Below, in pieces: positions 1 to 9,715 of a DNA stretch of 64,000 nucleotides. Under the pieces are notes generated by a model. The model did no database searches. It was given only the letters and a program-made list of their open reading frames with translations, and had not been told where the DNA came from. A program made the translations under genes and the position numbers. The DNA is from Actinomyces oricola (GTDB taxonomy: Bacteria; Actinomycetota; Actinomycetes; Actinomycetales; Actinomycetaceae): NCBI RefSeq assembly GCF_004104015.1, contig NZ_RYFV01000001.1, positions 186,001 through 250,000 on the forward strand, written 5' to 3'. The stretch's first letter is position 1, and each line of letters opens with the position of its first letter.

Positions 1-327
1 CTGGCCCAGATCCGCGCCGCCCTGGCTGGTTGGCAAGCTGAGGACGTCGCCAAGATCGTCATCGCCTATGAGCCCATCTGGGCCATTGGCACCGGTGAGA
101 CGGCCACCGCCGAGGACGCCCAGGAGGTCTGCGGGGCCATTCGCGAGGCCCTGCGCGCCGACTACGGCGAGGACACCGCCGAGGCCACCCGCATTCTCTA
201 CGGCGGCAGCGCCAAGCCGGGCAACATTAAGGAGCTCATGGCTCAGGCCGACATTGATGGCGCCCTTGTTGGCGGCGCCTCACTGAAGGCCGATTCCTTC
301 GGGGCCATGGCCCGCTTCTACGCCTGA
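1..327 (+). CDS. tpiA: Triose-phosphate isomerase, C-terminal part (5' end outside window)
   Basis: Open reading frame entering from the left edge and stopping at 325-327. It converts dihydroxyacetone phosphate and glyceraldehyde 3-phosphate in cytosolic glycolysis. The fragment carries the family signature [10 protein letters not shown] (including the catalytic Glu) about 22 residues into the fragment, and the phosphate-binding YGGSAKPGN and GALVGGASL loops. About 108 residues are present, so roughly 60% of a normal 250-residue TIM is missing at the window edge, not through damage. It is followed by a perfect hairpin and then secG, the usual actinobacterial tpiA-secG order. Confidence 0.97.
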   Translation: MAQIRAALAGWQAEDVAKIVIAYEPIWAIGTGETATAEDAQEVCGAIREALRADYGEDTAEATRILYGGSAKPGNIKELMAQADIDGALVGGASLKADSFGAMARFYA

Positions 328-352
328 TCGCGCGCCGGCGCACCAGACGTAC

Positions 353-401
353 CCCGCCGGGGTCCGGACACCTCACAGCCAGGTGCTCGGACCCCGGCGG
401 G
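353..401 (+). terminator. Hairpin terminator after tpiA
   Basis: Perfect 14-bp inverted repeat: CCCGCCGGGGTCCG at 353-366 and its complement at 388-401, with a 21-base loop. There is no T-run, as is common in high-GC actinobacteria. It separates tpiA from secG. Confidence 0.7.
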
Positions 402-474
402 CATCTCGGGTAGAGTCGGGCCGGGCCGCGGCTGCGCGCCGGGCCTCGCGCGACACCGACGAAGGGACCACGAC

Positions 475-789
475 ATGAACATCCTGCGCATTGCTCTTCA
501 GGTGCTGCTCGTGCTCTCGAGCTTCTTCCTCATTATGTCGATCCTCCTGCACAAGGGGAAGGGCGGCGGCCTGTCGGACATGTTCGGGGGCGGTGTTTCC
601 TCTTCGGCGGGCACCTCTGGTGTCGCCGAGCGGAACCTGGACCGCATTACGGTTGGCGTGGCCCTGGTGTGGGTCGCCACCATTGTGGGGCTGGGGCTCC
701 TCACCAAGTTCTTCCCCGACGGCGGCGGGGATACCGCCGACTCGATTGTCGTGGGCCTGGGCCTGGCCTCTGGTCTTCTCCCCAGTTGA
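475..789 (+). CDS. secG: Preprotein translocase subunit SecG
   Basis: Small membrane subunit of the SecYEG channel. The 104-residue product starts MNILRIALQVLLVLSS and has two hydrophobic segments (about residues 3-23 and 57-78) separated by a Gly-rich stretch with the family motif KGKGGGLSDMFGGG. The ATG follows a GAAGGGA ribosome-binding site. Length is at the upper end for actinobacterial SecG. It sits between tpiA and xerD; the ORF for XerD opens directly after its stop. Confidence 0.93.
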   Translation: MNILRIALQVLLVLSSFFLIMSILLHKGKGGGLSDMFGGGVSSSAGTSGVAERNLDRITVGVALVWVATIVGLGLLTKFFPDGGGDTADSIVVGLGLASGLLPS

Positions 790-864
790 GAACCGGCCAC
801 GGACACCGCCCAGAACCCACTGACCCCGCCCAGGGACGCACTCGAGCGCACCCTGCGCGGGTAC

Positions 865-1776
865 TTGGCGCACCTGCGCGTTGAACGCGGGTTGAGCCCT
901 AATACTCTGAGCGCCTACGAACGGGATTTGAGCCGTTACGCCGATTTCCTGCGGGCTCACGGCACCATGGACCCCGGCCAGGCCACTGAGGAGGACGTCA
1001 CCGACTTCCTTCAGGCCCTGCGCACCGGCCGGGACGGCGGCAGGGCGCTGGCCTCCTCCTCGGCCTCCCGGACGGTGACGGCGGTGCGCGGCTGGCATCG
1101 TTTCCTCCACGAAGAAGGCCTGACGGATGATGATCCGTCTGCGGCCGTGCACCCCCCGCAGGTGGGCCGGCGCCTGCCCAAGGCCCTGACCGTTTCAGAG
1201 GTCCAGCGCCTGCTGGAGTCCGCTGGTGGCGACGACTCCCCGGCCGGCCTGCGCGACCGGGCCCTGCTGGAACTGCTCTACGCCACCGGTGCGCGCATCT
1301 CTGAGGCCGTGGGCCTGGTCGTGGACGACCTGGATGCCTCCACCGGCTGCCTGCGCCTGCTGGGCAAGGGGCGCAAGGAGCGCATTGTGCCCATGGGGGC
1401 CTGCGCCTGGCGGGCCCTGGAGGCCTATCTGGTCCGGGGACGCCCCGAGCTGGCCTCCAAGGGCAGGGGAGTGCCCGAGGTCTTCCTCAACACCCTGGGC
1501 CGTCCGCTCTCACGCCAGAGCGCCTGGGGAGTACTTCAGCAGGCCGCCCAGCGCGCTCAGTTGAGCGGGCCGGACGCCCCCCAGGAGCGCAGCATCTCCC
1601 CGCACACCCTGCGCCACTCCTTCGCCACGCACCTGCTGGCCGGCGGCGCGGACGTGCGCGTAGTCCAGGAGATGCTCGGGCACGCCTCAGTCACCACCAC
1701 CCAGATCTATACGAAAGTCACCGTCAACCAGCTGCGCGAGGTCTACGCCACCAGCCATCCCCGTGCCCTGGGTTGA
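865..1776 (+). CDS. xerD: Tyrosine site-specific recombinase XerD
   Basis: Resolves chromosome dimers at dif together with XerC, by tyrosine-mediated strand exchange. With the TTG at 865 the product is 303 residues: an N-terminal SAM-like core-binding domain (about 1-90) and a catalytic domain (about 105-300). Catalytic residues are visible: Arg144 in GARISEA, Lys in LGKGRKER, His247 and Arg250 in HTLRHSF, His273 in LGHASVTTT and the nucleophile Tyr282 in QIYTKV. The start is uncertain: the frame is open back to 790 and encodes family-like residues ERTLRGY before the TTG, but the only upstream candidate is CTG at 820. It lies among chromosome-segregation genes. Confidence 0.92.
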   Translation: MAHLRVERGLSPNTLSAYERDLSRYADFLRAHGTMDPGQATEEDVTDFLQALRTGRDGGRALASSSASRTVTAVRGWHRFLHEEGLTDDDPSAAVHPPQVGRRLPKALTVSEVQRLLESAGGDDSPAGLRDRALLELLYATGARISEAVGLVVDDLDASTGCLRLLGKGRKERIVPMGACAWRALEAYLVRGRPELASKGRGVPEVFLNTLGRPLSRQSAWGVLQQAAQRAQLSGPDAPQERSISPHTLRHSFATHLLAGGADVRVVQEMLGHASVTTTQIYTKVTVNQLREVYATSHPRALG

Positions 1777-1907
1777 GTCCGAACCGCACTGCTTATCCGG
1801 TTTTCCCGCCCTCGGCACCGGCGGGTGCAAGCCGGTTTCACCGGCGTTCCGACATGAGGTACAACGGCCCGCGCGCGGGTCGAAGCCGTTACCGGGCCAG
1901 TGTCGAC

Positions 1908-1920
1908 TAGGCTGACGTTT
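1908..1920 (+). promoter_or_regulatory. -10 element of a leaderless parA promoter
   Basis: TAGGCT at 1908-1913 lies 7 bases before the GTG at 1921, so transcription should begin at or next to the start codon. There is no Shine-Dalgarno sequence before the GTG. The same arrangement recurs through the window. Confidence 0.55.
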
Positions 1921-2799
1921 GTGAACGACTCCGATCACCCTGGACTGCTTGATAGGCCCTCTTCCGAGGAGAAGAAAGAGGAGGGGAGAGTCTTTCCCGA
2001 CCCTGCGCCACTGGAGTCGCACGGGCCGGCCCGCGTCATTTCGATGTGCAACCAGAAAGGCGGCGTCGGCAAAACCACCACCACAATCAACCTGGGCGCC
2101 GCTCTGGCCGAGTATGGCCGCAAGATCCTCATCGTCGACTTCGACCCCCAAGGGGCCGCCAGCGCGGGGCTGGGGATCAACGCCCACGAGTTGGACTCCA
2201 CCGTCTATGACGTGCTGGTGGCCGCCCGCCCTGATGTGCGCCCCATCATCCAGCCCACCACCACACCGGGCCTGGACATTGTGCCGGCCAATATCGACCT
2301 GTCCGCCGCTGAAGTCCAACTCGTCAATGAGGTGGCCCGCGAGCAGGCCCTGGTTCGCGTGCTGCGCCCCATCCTGGACGACTACGACGCCATTTTAGTG
2401 GATTGTCAGCCTTCTCTGGGGCTGCTGACTATCAACGCCCTGACCGCTTCCCACGGCGTTATTATCCCCTTGGAGACCGAGTTCTTCGCCTTGCGCGGCG
2501 TGGCCCTGCTAGTGGAGACCGTGGACCGGGTGCGGGACCGGCTCAACCCCCGGTTACAGATTGACGGCATCCTGGCCACCATGGTTGATCCGCGCACTCT
2601 GCACTCCCGGGAGGTCCTGGAGCGTTTGGCCCAAGCCTTCAGCGACAAGCTTTTCGATACCCGCATCCGGCGCACCATTAAGTTCCCGGACGCCTCCGTG
2701 GCCAGTGAACCGATCACCAGCTACGCCCCTTCCCACCCCGGTGCTGAGGCTTACCGCCGCCTGGCCCGGGAGCTCATTGACCGCGGCAATGTCGCTTAA
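1921..2799 (+). CDS. parA: ParA/Soj-family chromosome-partitioning ATPase
   Basis: Deviant Walker ATPase that binds DNA non-specifically and positions partition complexes. About 292 residues from GTG 1921, chosen because a TAGGCT -10 box ends 7 bases upstream; an in-frame GTG at 1900 would add seven residues. The deviant Walker A KGGVGKTT follows a charged N-terminal tail of about 40 residues; the DFDPQGAAS switch follows. There is no adjacent parB. The gene is the first of a tight chain with scpA, scpB and rluB, so it is the ParA-like protein found beside condensin genes in many actinobacteria and not necessarily the main parABS motor. Confidence 0.9.
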   Translation: MNDSDHPGLLDRPSSEEKKEEGRVFPDPAPLESHGPARVISMCNQKGGVGKTTTTINLGAALAEYGRKILIVDFDPQGAASAGLGINAHELDSTVYDVLVAARPDVRPIIQPTTTPGLDIVPANIDLSAAEVQLVNEVAREQALVRVLRPILDDYDAILVDCQPSLGLLTINALTASHGVIIPLETEFFALRGVALLVETVDRVRDRLNPRLQIDGILATMVDPRTLHSREVLERLAQAFSDKLFDTRIRRTIKFPDASVASEPITSYAPSHPGAEAYRRLARELIDRGNVA

Positions 2800-3637
2800 C
2801 CCGGCGGTCGGCCCCCCGGCACCCCCTGGGCCGCCCCCGCAGTCCCATACCGCTGCGGTCCGGCTGCCCGGTTTCTCGGTGAACCTGCCCCAGTTCGAGG
2901 GTCCTTTCGACCTGCTCCTGGCCCTGATCGCCCGCCGCCGGCTCGATGTCACCGAACTGGCCCTGGCAGAGGTCACCGACGACTTCATCGCCCACATGCG
3001 CGCCGACTGGGACCTGGGGCGCGCCAGCGAATTCCTGGTCGTGGCCGCCACGCTCCTGGCGCTTAAAGCCCACCAGCTCCTGCCCCACGAACCCGGGGAG
3101 CCCGACGAGGACCTGGAGCTCCTGGAGGCCCGGGACCTGCTCTTCGCCCGCCTGCTGCAGTACCGGGCCTACAAGCAGGCGGCGGCGGACCTGCGCGACC
3201 GCGCCGAGGACGCCGCCCGCTGCCATCCCCGTGTCGTGGGGCTGGAACCCCACCTGGCGGCCCTCCTGCCCCGGCTCGTGTCCACTATCACCCCGCAGGG
3301 GCTTGCCCGCATGGCGGCCGCCGCCCTCACCCGCCCCGCCGACCCGGGCGTCCAGACCGTCCACCTCCATGAGCGCGTGCCCGTGGGGGAGCAGATGAAC
3401 CTCATGGCCCTGCGGCTGCGCCAGTGGGGTGCGACGACCTTCACCGAGCTCATTGAGGGGGCCACCAGCACTGCCGTGGTTGTGGCCCGGTTCCTGGCCC
3501 TGCTCATTTTGCACCGCCAGGGCAGTGTCGAGTTGGACCAGGAGACGCCCATGGGGGAGATCCGAGTGACCTGGTGCGGCCCCGACAACGACCTGAGCGG
3601 CATGATAGGACCCGACGTGGAGGAGGAGTTCGCATGA
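2789..3637 (+). CDS. scpA: Segregation and condensation protein A (kleisin)
   Basis: Kleisin subunit that bridges SMC heads in the bacterial condensin. 282 residues from ATG 2789, overlapping the end of parA by 11 bases. After a Pro-rich start the ScpA signature FEGPFDLLLALIARRRLDV occurs near residue 36, followed by the DFIAHM and LVVAATLLALKAHQLLP motifs that form the SMC neck-binding bundle; the C-terminal winged helix is also present. ScpB follows with an ATGA overlap, so the two are translationally coupled. Confidence 0.95.
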   Translation: MSLNPAVGPPAPPGPPPQSHTAAVRLPGFSVNLPQFEGPFDLLLALIARRRLDVTELALAEVTDDFIAHMRADWDLGRASEFLVVAATLLALKAHQLLPHEPGEPDEDLELLEARDLLFARLLQYRAYKQAAADLRDRAEDAARCHPRVVGLEPHLAALLPRLVSTITPQGLARMAAAALTRPADPGVQTVHLHERVPVGEQMNLMALRLRQWGATTFTELIEGATSTAVVVARFLALLILHRQGSVELDQETPMGEIRVTWCGPDNDLSGMIGPDVEEEFA

Positions 3638-4242
3638 GCCGGCATCAGGACGCCCCGGTGGTGCCCCGCGATCAATTGCGCGCCGCCGCCGAGGCCATCC
3701 TCGTCGTCGCCGATGAGCCCGTGCCCACCAGCGCCCTGGCCGAGGCCCTCGGGTTGGACGAGCCGGCGGCCACGGGGCTCATGAAGGACCTTGCCGCCGA
3801 GTACCGGGGGCGGGCCCCCGGGGCCCGCGTCCATGGGTTCGTCTTGCGCCGCGCCGCCGGGGGCTGGCGCCTGGCCTCGGCCCCTGAGCACTCCGGGCTG
3901 GTCGAGCGCTTCGTGGTGGGCGGGGCCACCGCCCGCTTGAGTCAGGCCGCTCTGGAGACCCTGGCCGTCATCGCCTACCGCCAGCCGGTGACCCGCGCGC
4001 GCATTGCCGCCATCCGTGGGGTCAATGTCGACTCGGTGGTGCGCACCCTCCAGGCCCGGGGTTTAATCGAGGAGGTTGGCGCTGAGCCCACTGGGGCGCT
4101 GCTGTACCGCACCACCACCGAGTTCTTGGAGTTCCTGGGCATTGACACCCTGGAGGAGTTGGCGCCACTGGCGCCCTATCTGCCCGACGCCTCGACACTG
4201 GGCGAAATCGAGACCGAGATGACAGCGAGGAGTCTGACGTGA
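3634..4242 (+). CDS. scpB: Segregation and condensation protein B
   Basis: Winged-helix partner of ScpA that dimerises and stabilises the SMC-ScpAB ring. 202 residues from ATG 3634, which overlaps the scpA stop as ATGA and is preceded by a GAGGAGG ribosome-binding site inside scpA. The hallmark motif LSQAALETLAVIAYRQPVTR (about residues 103-122) and the following IRGVNVDSVVRTL are intact. It overlaps rluB as GTGA, so the four genes parA-scpA-scpB-rluB read as one operon. Confidence 0.95.
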   Translation: MSRHQDAPVVPRDQLRAAAEAILVVADEPVPTSALAEALGLDEPAATGLMKDLAAEYRGRAPGARVHGFVLRRAAGGWRLASAPEHSGLVERFVVGGATARLSQAALETLAVIAYRQPVTRARIAAIRGVNVDSVVRTLQARGLIEEVGAEPTGALLYRTTTEFLEFLGIDTLEELAPLAPYLPDASTLGEIETEMTARSLT

Positions 4243-5204
4243 GCGCACGCGACCTGCCCCACCAGGGCGACTTCGGAACTGAGGAGTTCTACGACCCCGA
4301 CGACGTCGAGGAGCTTGACGAGGACGCCGACCCGAGGCTCTTGGCCTCCTTTGACGCTGAAGCCCTGGGGGAGGATGAGGAGGCCGAACTGGTCGCCTCC
4401 CGCCGGCGGGCCGGGCGCGGAGGGGTCGAGGACCCGCACGTGGCCGGTGGCCAGCGCCTCCAGAAGGTCCTGGCCCACGCCGGCCTGGCCTCTCGGCGCG
4501 CCTGCGAGCAGATGATTGCCGCCGGGCGGGTGAGTGTGGACGGAGTCGTGGTCACTGAGCCGGGCCTGCGCGTGGACCCCGTATCCCAGGAGATCCGTGT
4601 CGATGGCTCCCGGCTGCTCACCAACCCGGAGATCATTACCCTCATGGTGCACAAGCCCGCTGGAGTGGTCGTCACCATGGAGGACCCCCAGGGGCGGCCC
4701 ACGGTCGCCCAGTACGCCCAGCGGTGGGTGGCCGAGCACGCCCAGGAGCTTGGGGCGCCCGGGGGCGTCCGCCTGGTCCACGTGGGGCGCCTGGACACTG
4801 AAACGGAAGGGCTGTTGCTGCTGTCCAACGACGGCGAGCTTTCCCACCGCCTCATGCACCCCAGCTTCGAGGTCGCCAAAACTTATGTGGCCATCGTCCA
4901 GGGACGGGTGGAGCCGTGGGTGCCGCGCAAGCTCAAGCGCGGCATCGAGCTGGAGGACGGCCCGGTACGGGCCGACCGGGTCGTGGTCAAGGACACCGGG
5001 CCACGCGGCTCCATTGTGGAGATCACCCTGCATTCGGGGAAGAACCGGATCGTGCGGCGCATGTTCGACGCCGTGGGCCACCCGGTCATCCGTCTGTCAC
5101 GCACCAGGCTCGGGCCCCTGCGCATTGGCTCCCTCAAGCCCGGGGCGGTGCGGGCCCTCAGCGGCGAGGAGATCACGGCCCTGCAGCAGGAGGTCGGGCT
5201 GTGA
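4239..5204 (+). CDS. rluB: RluB/RsuA-family rRNA pseudouridine synthase
   Basis: Makes pseudouridine in rRNA; by family and position the likely target is 23S rRNA helix 90. 321 residues from GTG 4239 (GTGA overlap with scpB). Residues 1-65 are an acidic, low-complexity extension; an S4 RNA-binding domain follows (RLQKVLAHAGLASRRACEQM), then the catalytic domain with GRLDTETEGLLLLSNDGEL, in which the Asp is the nucleophile. The C-terminal GKNRIVRRMFDAVGH motif is also present. The rluB symbol rests on gene context; the exact modified base cannot be read from the sequence. Confidence 0.9.
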   Translation: MSARDLPHQGDFGTEEFYDPDDVEELDEDADPRLLASFDAEALGEDEEAELVASRRRAGRGGVEDPHVAGGQRLQKVLAHAGLASRRACEQMIAAGRVSVDGVVVTEPGLRVDPVSQEIRVDGSRLLTNPEIITLMVHKPAGVVVTMEDPQGRPTVAQYAQRWVAEHAQELGAPGGVRLVHVGRLDTETEGLLLLSNDGELSHRLMHPSFEVAKTYVAIVQGRVEPWVPRKLKRGIELEDGPVRADRVVVKDTGPRGSIVEITLHSGKNRIVRRMFDAVGHPVIRLSRTRLGPLRIGSLKPGAVRALSGEEITALQQEVGL

Positions 5205-6379
5205 TGCCGGCTCCCGACGCCGATGCGCCCCGGGCGGCGCCCATAATGTCGACCACCGGCCCGGTCCTGGTCATTGGCACGGGCCTGTTGGGAACCTCCC
5301 TGGCCCTGGCCCTGTCGGGGGCGGGCATCGAGGTCCAGTTAGCCGATACCTCACCGACTTCCCTGGCCCTGGCCCGGGATATGGGTGCCGGGCATCCGCG
5401 CAGTCACGACGACGCCGAGCCCCAGATTGTGGTTGTGTCCACGCCCCCCGATGTGGCCGCCCAGGTGGTCCTTGACGCCCTGGCCGCCCACCCTCACGCG
5501 GTGGTCACTGACGTGGCCTCCGTCAAGGAGCGTGTGGCCGCCCAGGTGCGCGCCCGCGCCGGCCAGGACGCCGGCCGCTACGTGGGCTCCCATCCCATGG
5601 CCGGTCGGGAGCGCTCAGGGGCGGCGGCGGCCGACTCCGACCTCTTCGCCGGGCGCCCCTGGGTGGTGGTGGGCGATGGCGCCACACCCGCCGCCGAACT
5701 GGTGGTGCGCAATCTCGCCGTTGACGTGGGCGCCACGCCCGTGCGCATGCGGGCCGCCGAGCACGACACGGCCGTGGCCGCCGTCAGCCACGTGCCCCAG
5801 CTGGTCTCCTCCCTGGTGGCCGCCCGCCTGGAGGGGATGCCTGAGACGGCCCTGGCGTTAGCCGGTCAGGGGGTGCGCGACGTCACTCGCATTGCCGCCT
5901 CCGACCCGCGCCTGTGGTCGGCGATCGTGGTGGGCAACGCCGGCCCAGTTACCGGCCTTTTGCGCCAGATCCGCCAGGATCTGGACACCCTCATCGCCGG
6001 GATTGAGCCGGCCGCCGTCGACCCCGCCGGCCCCGACTACACCGCTCCCGGGCGGGCGGCGACCATTGCCCCTGGTGCCGTCGGCGCGGTCACGGCGATC
6101 ATGACCCGGGGCAATGCCGGCCGGGCGCGCATCCCCGGCAAGCACGGCGGGGCGCCCAGCCGCTACGCGCAGGTCCAGGTGCTCGTGCCCGACTCCTCCG
6201 GCGAGCTTGGCAGGCTTTTCGTTGATGTCGGGGATGCGCGGGTCAATATTGAGGACTTCGCCCTGGAGCACTCCCCGGGGCAGCGCGCCGGCCTGGCCCT
6301 GCTGTCGGTACTGCCCGGCGCCGCCCAGCGCCTGGAGAAGGCCCTGGACGCCAAGGGCTGGCGCGTGGTGCGCTCCTGA
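5204..6379 (+). CDS. tyrA: Prephenate dehydrogenase with C-terminal ACT domain
   Basis: NAD(P)-dependent oxidative decarboxylation of prephenate in tyrosine synthesis. 391 residues from ATG 5204, which shares bases with the rluB stop; an alternative ATG lies at 5246. The Rossmann motif [12 protein letters not shown] is near residue 22, and the conserved catalytic-domain sequences TDVASVKE and [12 protein letters not shown] follow, then an all-helical dimerisation domain. A C-terminal ACT-like domain (about 318-391, starting [10 protein letters not shown]) suggests feedback control by an aromatic amino acid, an inference from the domain type. Confidence 0.93.
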   Translation: MPAPDADAPRAAPIMSTTGPVLVIGTGLLGTSLALALSGAGIEVQLADTSPTSLALARDMGAGHPRSHDDAEPQIVVVSTPPDVAAQVVLDALAAHPHAVVTDVASVKERVAAQVRARAGQDAGRYVGSHPMAGRERSGAAAADSDLFAGRPWVVVGDGATPAAELVVRNLAVDVGATPVRMRAAEHDTAVAAVSHVPQLVSSLVAARLEGMPETALALAGQGVRDVTRIAASDPRLWSAIVVGNAGPVTGLLRQIRQDLDTLIAGIEPAAVDPAGPDYTAPGRAATIAPGAVGAVTAIMTRGNAGRARIPGKHGGAPSRYAQVQVLVPDSSGELGRLFVDVGDARVNIEDFALEHSPGQRAGLALLSVLPGAAQRLEKALDAKGWRVVRS

Positions 6380-6510
6380 AGGCACCGGTGAGTTCATGGG
6401 CGATAGCGGTGCGGGTGTGGGCGGGGTCATCGGGGTCCGGCGAGTGCGCAGCGAGCTGCGTGTGCGACGCTTGGCCCGGATTGTGTCCACAAGGCCTTGA
6501 GGAGGCGCAT

Positions 6511-8670
6511 ATGGGTATTGTCGTGGCCATTGACGGGCCGAGCGGCTCGGGCAAGTCCACCGTCTCCAAACGGGTGGCCACCGAGTTGGGCCTGGCCTAC
6601 CTGGACACTGGGGCCATGTATCGGGCGGCCGCCTGGTGGTGCGAGCATGAGGGTATTAACCTGGCCGACGCCGCCGCCGTCGCCCGCGCCGTGGCGGCCA
6701 TGCCCCTGGACATGGGGGTGGACCCGCAGGCCCCGGACGTGGTGTGCGACGGGGTGGACATTACTCGGGCCATCCGTGAGCCGCATGTGGCGGCCGTCGT
6801 CTCCCAGGTGGCCACGAATTTGGATGTGCGCGCAGAGCTCGCCCGTCTTCAACGCGAGATTATCCGCACCGAGGCCCAAGGGCTGGAGCGCTGCTTCTCC
6901 GGTGGCGCCGGGATCGTGGCCGAGGGCCGCGACGTCACCACGGTCATCGCCCCCGATGCCACTGTGCGCCTGCTGATCACGGCCTCGGAGGAGGCGCGCC
7001 TGGCGCGCCGGGCCGGGGATCTTCAGGCCGCGGGCAAGAGCGTGAACGCCACCGCCCTGCGCGATCAGGTGGTGCGCCGCGACCGCGATGACGCCACCGT
7101 CTCCCAGTTCCTCACCGCACCCGAGGGCGTCACCCTGGTTGACACCTCGCAGATGAGCCTGGAGGAGACCGTCGAGCACGTCCTGGGCCTTATTGAGGCC
7201 CGGGTGAACGAGGACGCCGAGCGCGATGCGCAGGATCTGCTGCGCACCCGGGCCCTGCGCGCGGACCTGGAGGGCTACGAGCTCGACGAGGAGGATCTCG
7301 TCCTGCTGGGTCAGGACGGGGAGCTGCCCCGCGCCGACGCCGTCGAGCCGGGCCTGCCGGTGCTGGCCGTCCTCGGCCGCCCCAATGTCGGCAAGTCCAC
7401 GCTCGTCAACCGCGTCCTGGGCCGTCGCGCCGCCGTTGTCCAGGACGTCCCGGGGGTTACTCGCGACCGCGTTTCCTACCCGGCCGAGTGGGCGGGGCGC
7501 CGGTTCACCATTGTGGACACCGGCGGCTGGGAGGTTGATGTTAAGGGGCTGCACGCCTCGGTGGCCGCCCAGGCCGAGGCTGCCATGGAGATGGCCGACG
7601 CAGTGCTGCTCGTCGTGGACGCCCAGGTCGGCGTCACCGAATCCGACGCCCAGATTGTGCGGATGCTGCGCCGCAGCGGCAAACCGGTGGTTGTGGCCGC
7701 CAACAAGGTTGACTCCCCGGCTCAGGAGGGCGACGCCGCCGCCCTGTGGGGCCTCGGTTTGGGCGAGCCCCACTCCGTGTCGGCCCTGCACGGACGTGGC
7801 AGTGGCGACGTCTTGGACGCCGTCATGGAGGTCCTGCCCGAGGTCTCGGCTGTCGCGGGCCCCGCCCCCGAGGCGGGCCTGCACCGTATTGTCCTGGTGG
7901 GGCGCCCCAATGTCGGCAAGTCCTCTCTGCTGAACTCCATTGCCGGCGCCCAGCGCGTTGTCGTCAATGAGGTCGCCGGAACCACCCGCGACCCGGTCGA
8001 CGAGGTCATTGAGCTCAATGGGCGCCAGTGGGTGTTCGTCGACACCGCCGGCATCCGCCGCCGCGTGCGTCAGGCGCGGGGAGCCGACTACTACGCGGTG
8101 CTGCGGACCCAGGGGGCCATTGAGAAGGCGGAGGTCGCCGTCGTCCTTTTGGACGCCTCCGAGCCGGTGACGGAACAGGATGTGCGCGTCATTGAGCAGG
8201 TACTCGACGCTGGACGCGCCCTGGTGCTGGTCAACAATAAGTGGGACCTGGTGGATGAGGAGCGCCAGGCAATGCTGCGCCGGGAGGTCGAGCAGGACCT
8301 GGCCCACGTGTCCTGGGCCCCGCACATTAATCTGGCGGCCCGCACCGGCTGGCACACCAACCGGCTTGTGCGCGCCCTGGACGCCGCCCTGGAGGGGTGG
8401 ACCACGCGCGTGCCCACTGGGCGCCTCAACGGCTTCCTCGGTGAGCTTCAGGCCGCCGCCCCGCACCCGGTGCGCGGTGGTAAGCAGCCCAGGATCCTCT
8501 TCGCCACCCAGGTGCAGGTGGCCCCTCCGCGCATTGTCATCTTCACCACCGGCTTCCTGGACGCCGGCTACCGTCGCTTCATTGAGCGCCGCCTGCGCGA
8601 GGAGTTCGGCTTCGTGGGCACCCCCATCCAGATCGGGGTGCGCGTGCGGGAGAAGCGGCAGCGTCGCTGA
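6511..8670 (+). CDS. cmk-der: Bifunctional cytidylate kinase / ribosome-assembly GTPase Der
   Basis: 719-residue fusion. Residues 1-230 are cytidylate kinase (ATP + CMP to ADP + CDP) with P-loop GPSGSGKST and the LDTGAMYRA motif. After an acidic linker, residues 280-719 are Der (EngA), the double GTPase needed for 50S subunit assembly: first G domain with GRPNVGKST and DTGGW, second with [14 protein letters not shown] and NKWD, then the C-terminal KH-like domain. Start ATG 6511 is preceded by TGAGGAGG. A fused protein of this type is known in Bifidobacterium and Actinomyces relatives. The long frame open upstream to 6388 lacks a ribosome-binding site and was not used. Confidence 0.95.
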   Translation: MGIVVAIDGPSGSGKSTVSKRVATELGLAYLDTGAMYRAAAWWCEHEGINLADAAAVARAVAAMPLDMGVDPQAPDVVCDGVDITRAIREPHVAAVVSQVATNLDVRAELARLQREIIRTEAQGLERCFSGGAGIVAEGRDVTTVIAPDATVRLLITASEEARLARRAGDLQAAGKSVNATALRDQVVRRDRDDATVSQFLTAPEGVTLVDTSQMSLEETVEHVLGLIEARVNEDAERDAQDLLRTRALRADLEGYELDEEDLVLLGQDGELPRADAVEPGLPVLAVLGRPNVGKSTLVNRVLGRRAAVVQDVPGVTRDRVSYPAEWAGRRFTIVDTGGWEVDVKGLHASVAAQAEAAMEMADAVLLVVDAQVGVTESDAQIVRMLRRSGKPVVVAANKVDSPAQEGDAAALWGLGLGEPHSVSALHGRGSGDVLDAVMEVLPEVSAVAGPAPEAGLHRIVLVGRPNVGKSSLLNSIAGAQRVVVNEVAGTTRDPVDEVIELNGRQWVFVDTAGIRRRVRQARGADYYAVLRTQGAIEKAEVAVVLLDASEPVTEQDVRVIEQVLDAGRALVLVNNKWDLVDEERQAMLRREVEQDLAHVSWAPHINLAARTGWHTNRLVRALDAALEGWTTRVPTGRLNGFLGELQAAAPHPVRGGKQPRILFATQVQVAPPRIVIFTTGFLDAGYRRFIERRLREEFGFVGTPIQIGVRVREKRQRR

Positions 8671-8796
8671 CCCCCCTGCCCGTGACAGGGCGGTCCGTCC
8701 CCGCCCCGGGCCGTGGGGGGCACCGGGAGTACCTGGCGCCGGGCCGGCCCCGGTGCAATGCTCACCCCTGTTACCGGTACTGGCAAGGAGCACACC

Positions 8797-9549
8797 ATGA
8801 CGAGCCGTGACGAGCAGGCAGCCCAGGTCTACCACCGCCTCTTCGGGGCAGGAGCCACCGCACCCTTCGAGAAGGACCCCGAGCTCGGCCGGATACTCCA
8901 GACCGTCATCTTCAGCGACGTCTTCTCCACCGGGGAACTGTCTGACGCCGAGCGCGAGCTCGCCACAGTAACCGTCCTGGCCACCCTTCAGGCTCTTCCC
9001 CAGTTGCGTGCGCACCTGGGGGCCGCCCTGCGCGTGGGCAACGAGCCCCTGACCCTGCGCGAGACCATCTACTCCCTGGCGCCCTTCATCGGCTTCCCGC
9101 GTACGCTCAACGCCCTGGGGATCCTGGACGAGGTCCTCCAGGACCACGGCGTCAGCCTCCCGCTGCCGGATGCGGCCACGGTCACGGACGAGGACCGCCA
9201 CGAGCGCGGGCGCGCCATCCAGGAGCCTCTTTACGGAACGGAGATCGTGGACACCTTCGCGCCCCTGCCCGAGCCCTACGGGCAGGCCGTCCCCGGCTTC
9301 CTCACCGACTTCCTCTTCGGTGACCTCTGGACACGTGAGGGCCTGGATGTGGCGACCCGGGAGATCGTGGGCCTGTGCGCCCTGACGGCCCTGGGCCTGG
9401 AGCGCCAAGTGCCGCTCCACGTGCGGGGGGCCATTGCGGCCGGCAACAGCCGTGAGAAGATCCTGGCGGTCCTGGTCCAGATCTTCCCATACATAGGCTT
9501 CCCCTTGGCCCTCAACGCGATCCGGACGGTCCTGGACCTGGAGGACTGA
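8797..9549 (+). CDS. Carboxymuconolactone decarboxylase (AhpD-fold) family protein, two repeats
   Basis: 250 residues from ATG 8797 with an AAGGAG site at 8785-8790. Two AhpD-like repeats are visible: about residues 45-120 (TVTVLATLQALPQLRAHL then APFIGFPRTLNALG) and about 180-250 (EIVGLCALTALGLERQVPLH then FPYIGFPLALNAI). The redox Cys-X-X-Cys pair of AhpD peroxidases is absent; one lone Cys lies in the second repeat. It is therefore unlikely to be a classic alkyl-hydroperoxidase component. The substrate cannot be deduced. It appears to be a single-gene unit. Confidence 0.85.
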   Translation: MTSRDEQAAQVYHRLFGAGATAPFEKDPELGRILQTVIFSDVFSTGELSDAERELATVTVLATLQALPQLRAHLGAALRVGNEPLTLRETIYSLAPFIGFPRTLNALGILDEVLQDHGVSLPLPDAATVTDEDRHERGRAIQEPLYGTEIVDTFAPLPEPYGQAVPGFLTDFLFGDLWTREGLDVATREIVGLCALTALGLERQVPLHVRGAIAAGNSREKILAVLVQIFPYIGFPLALNAIRTVLDLED

Positions 9550-9566
9550 GCCCCTAAGTGCTTAGT

Positions 9567-9583
9567 GGGCTCTTGGTGAGCCC
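9567..9583 (+). terminator. Short hairpin after the carboxymuconolactone decarboxylase-family gene
   Basis: GGGCTC at 9567-9572 pairs with GAGCCC at 9578-9583 around a 5-base loop, 17 bases after the stop codon. Six base pairs with no T-run: a weak terminator candidate only. Confidence 0.3.
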
Positions 9584-9701
9584 GTGGTGGGCCAACGCCG
9601 GGCCTCTCCTGCGCCGTCGGCCCGCCTCAGGCCCAGGCCGCGCAGGGAGAGAGGATGCCTGTACCGCCCGGTTCAGGATCCGTACCCGCCCCACGAGCCG
9701 C

Positions 9702-9715
9702 TAGGGTGACCCGCG
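9702..9715 (+). promoter_or_regulatory. -10 element of a leaderless ltrA promoter
   Basis: TAGGGT at 9702-9707, 8 bases before ATG 9716, with no ribosome-binding site before the start codon. Confidence 0.5.

Noticed and set aside
8671-8796. Riboswitch or small RNA before the carboxymuconolactone decarboxylase-family gene
   Set aside because: Several GC-rich hairpins can be drawn but none matches a known conserved motif; not distinguishable from background GC.
6427-9420. 997-codon open frame on the minus strand
   Set aside because: It is the antisense shadow of cmk-der and the following gene in GC-rich DNA; composition is Gly/His/Val-rich and no family motif occurs, whereas the plus-strand frames carry clear catalytic motifs.
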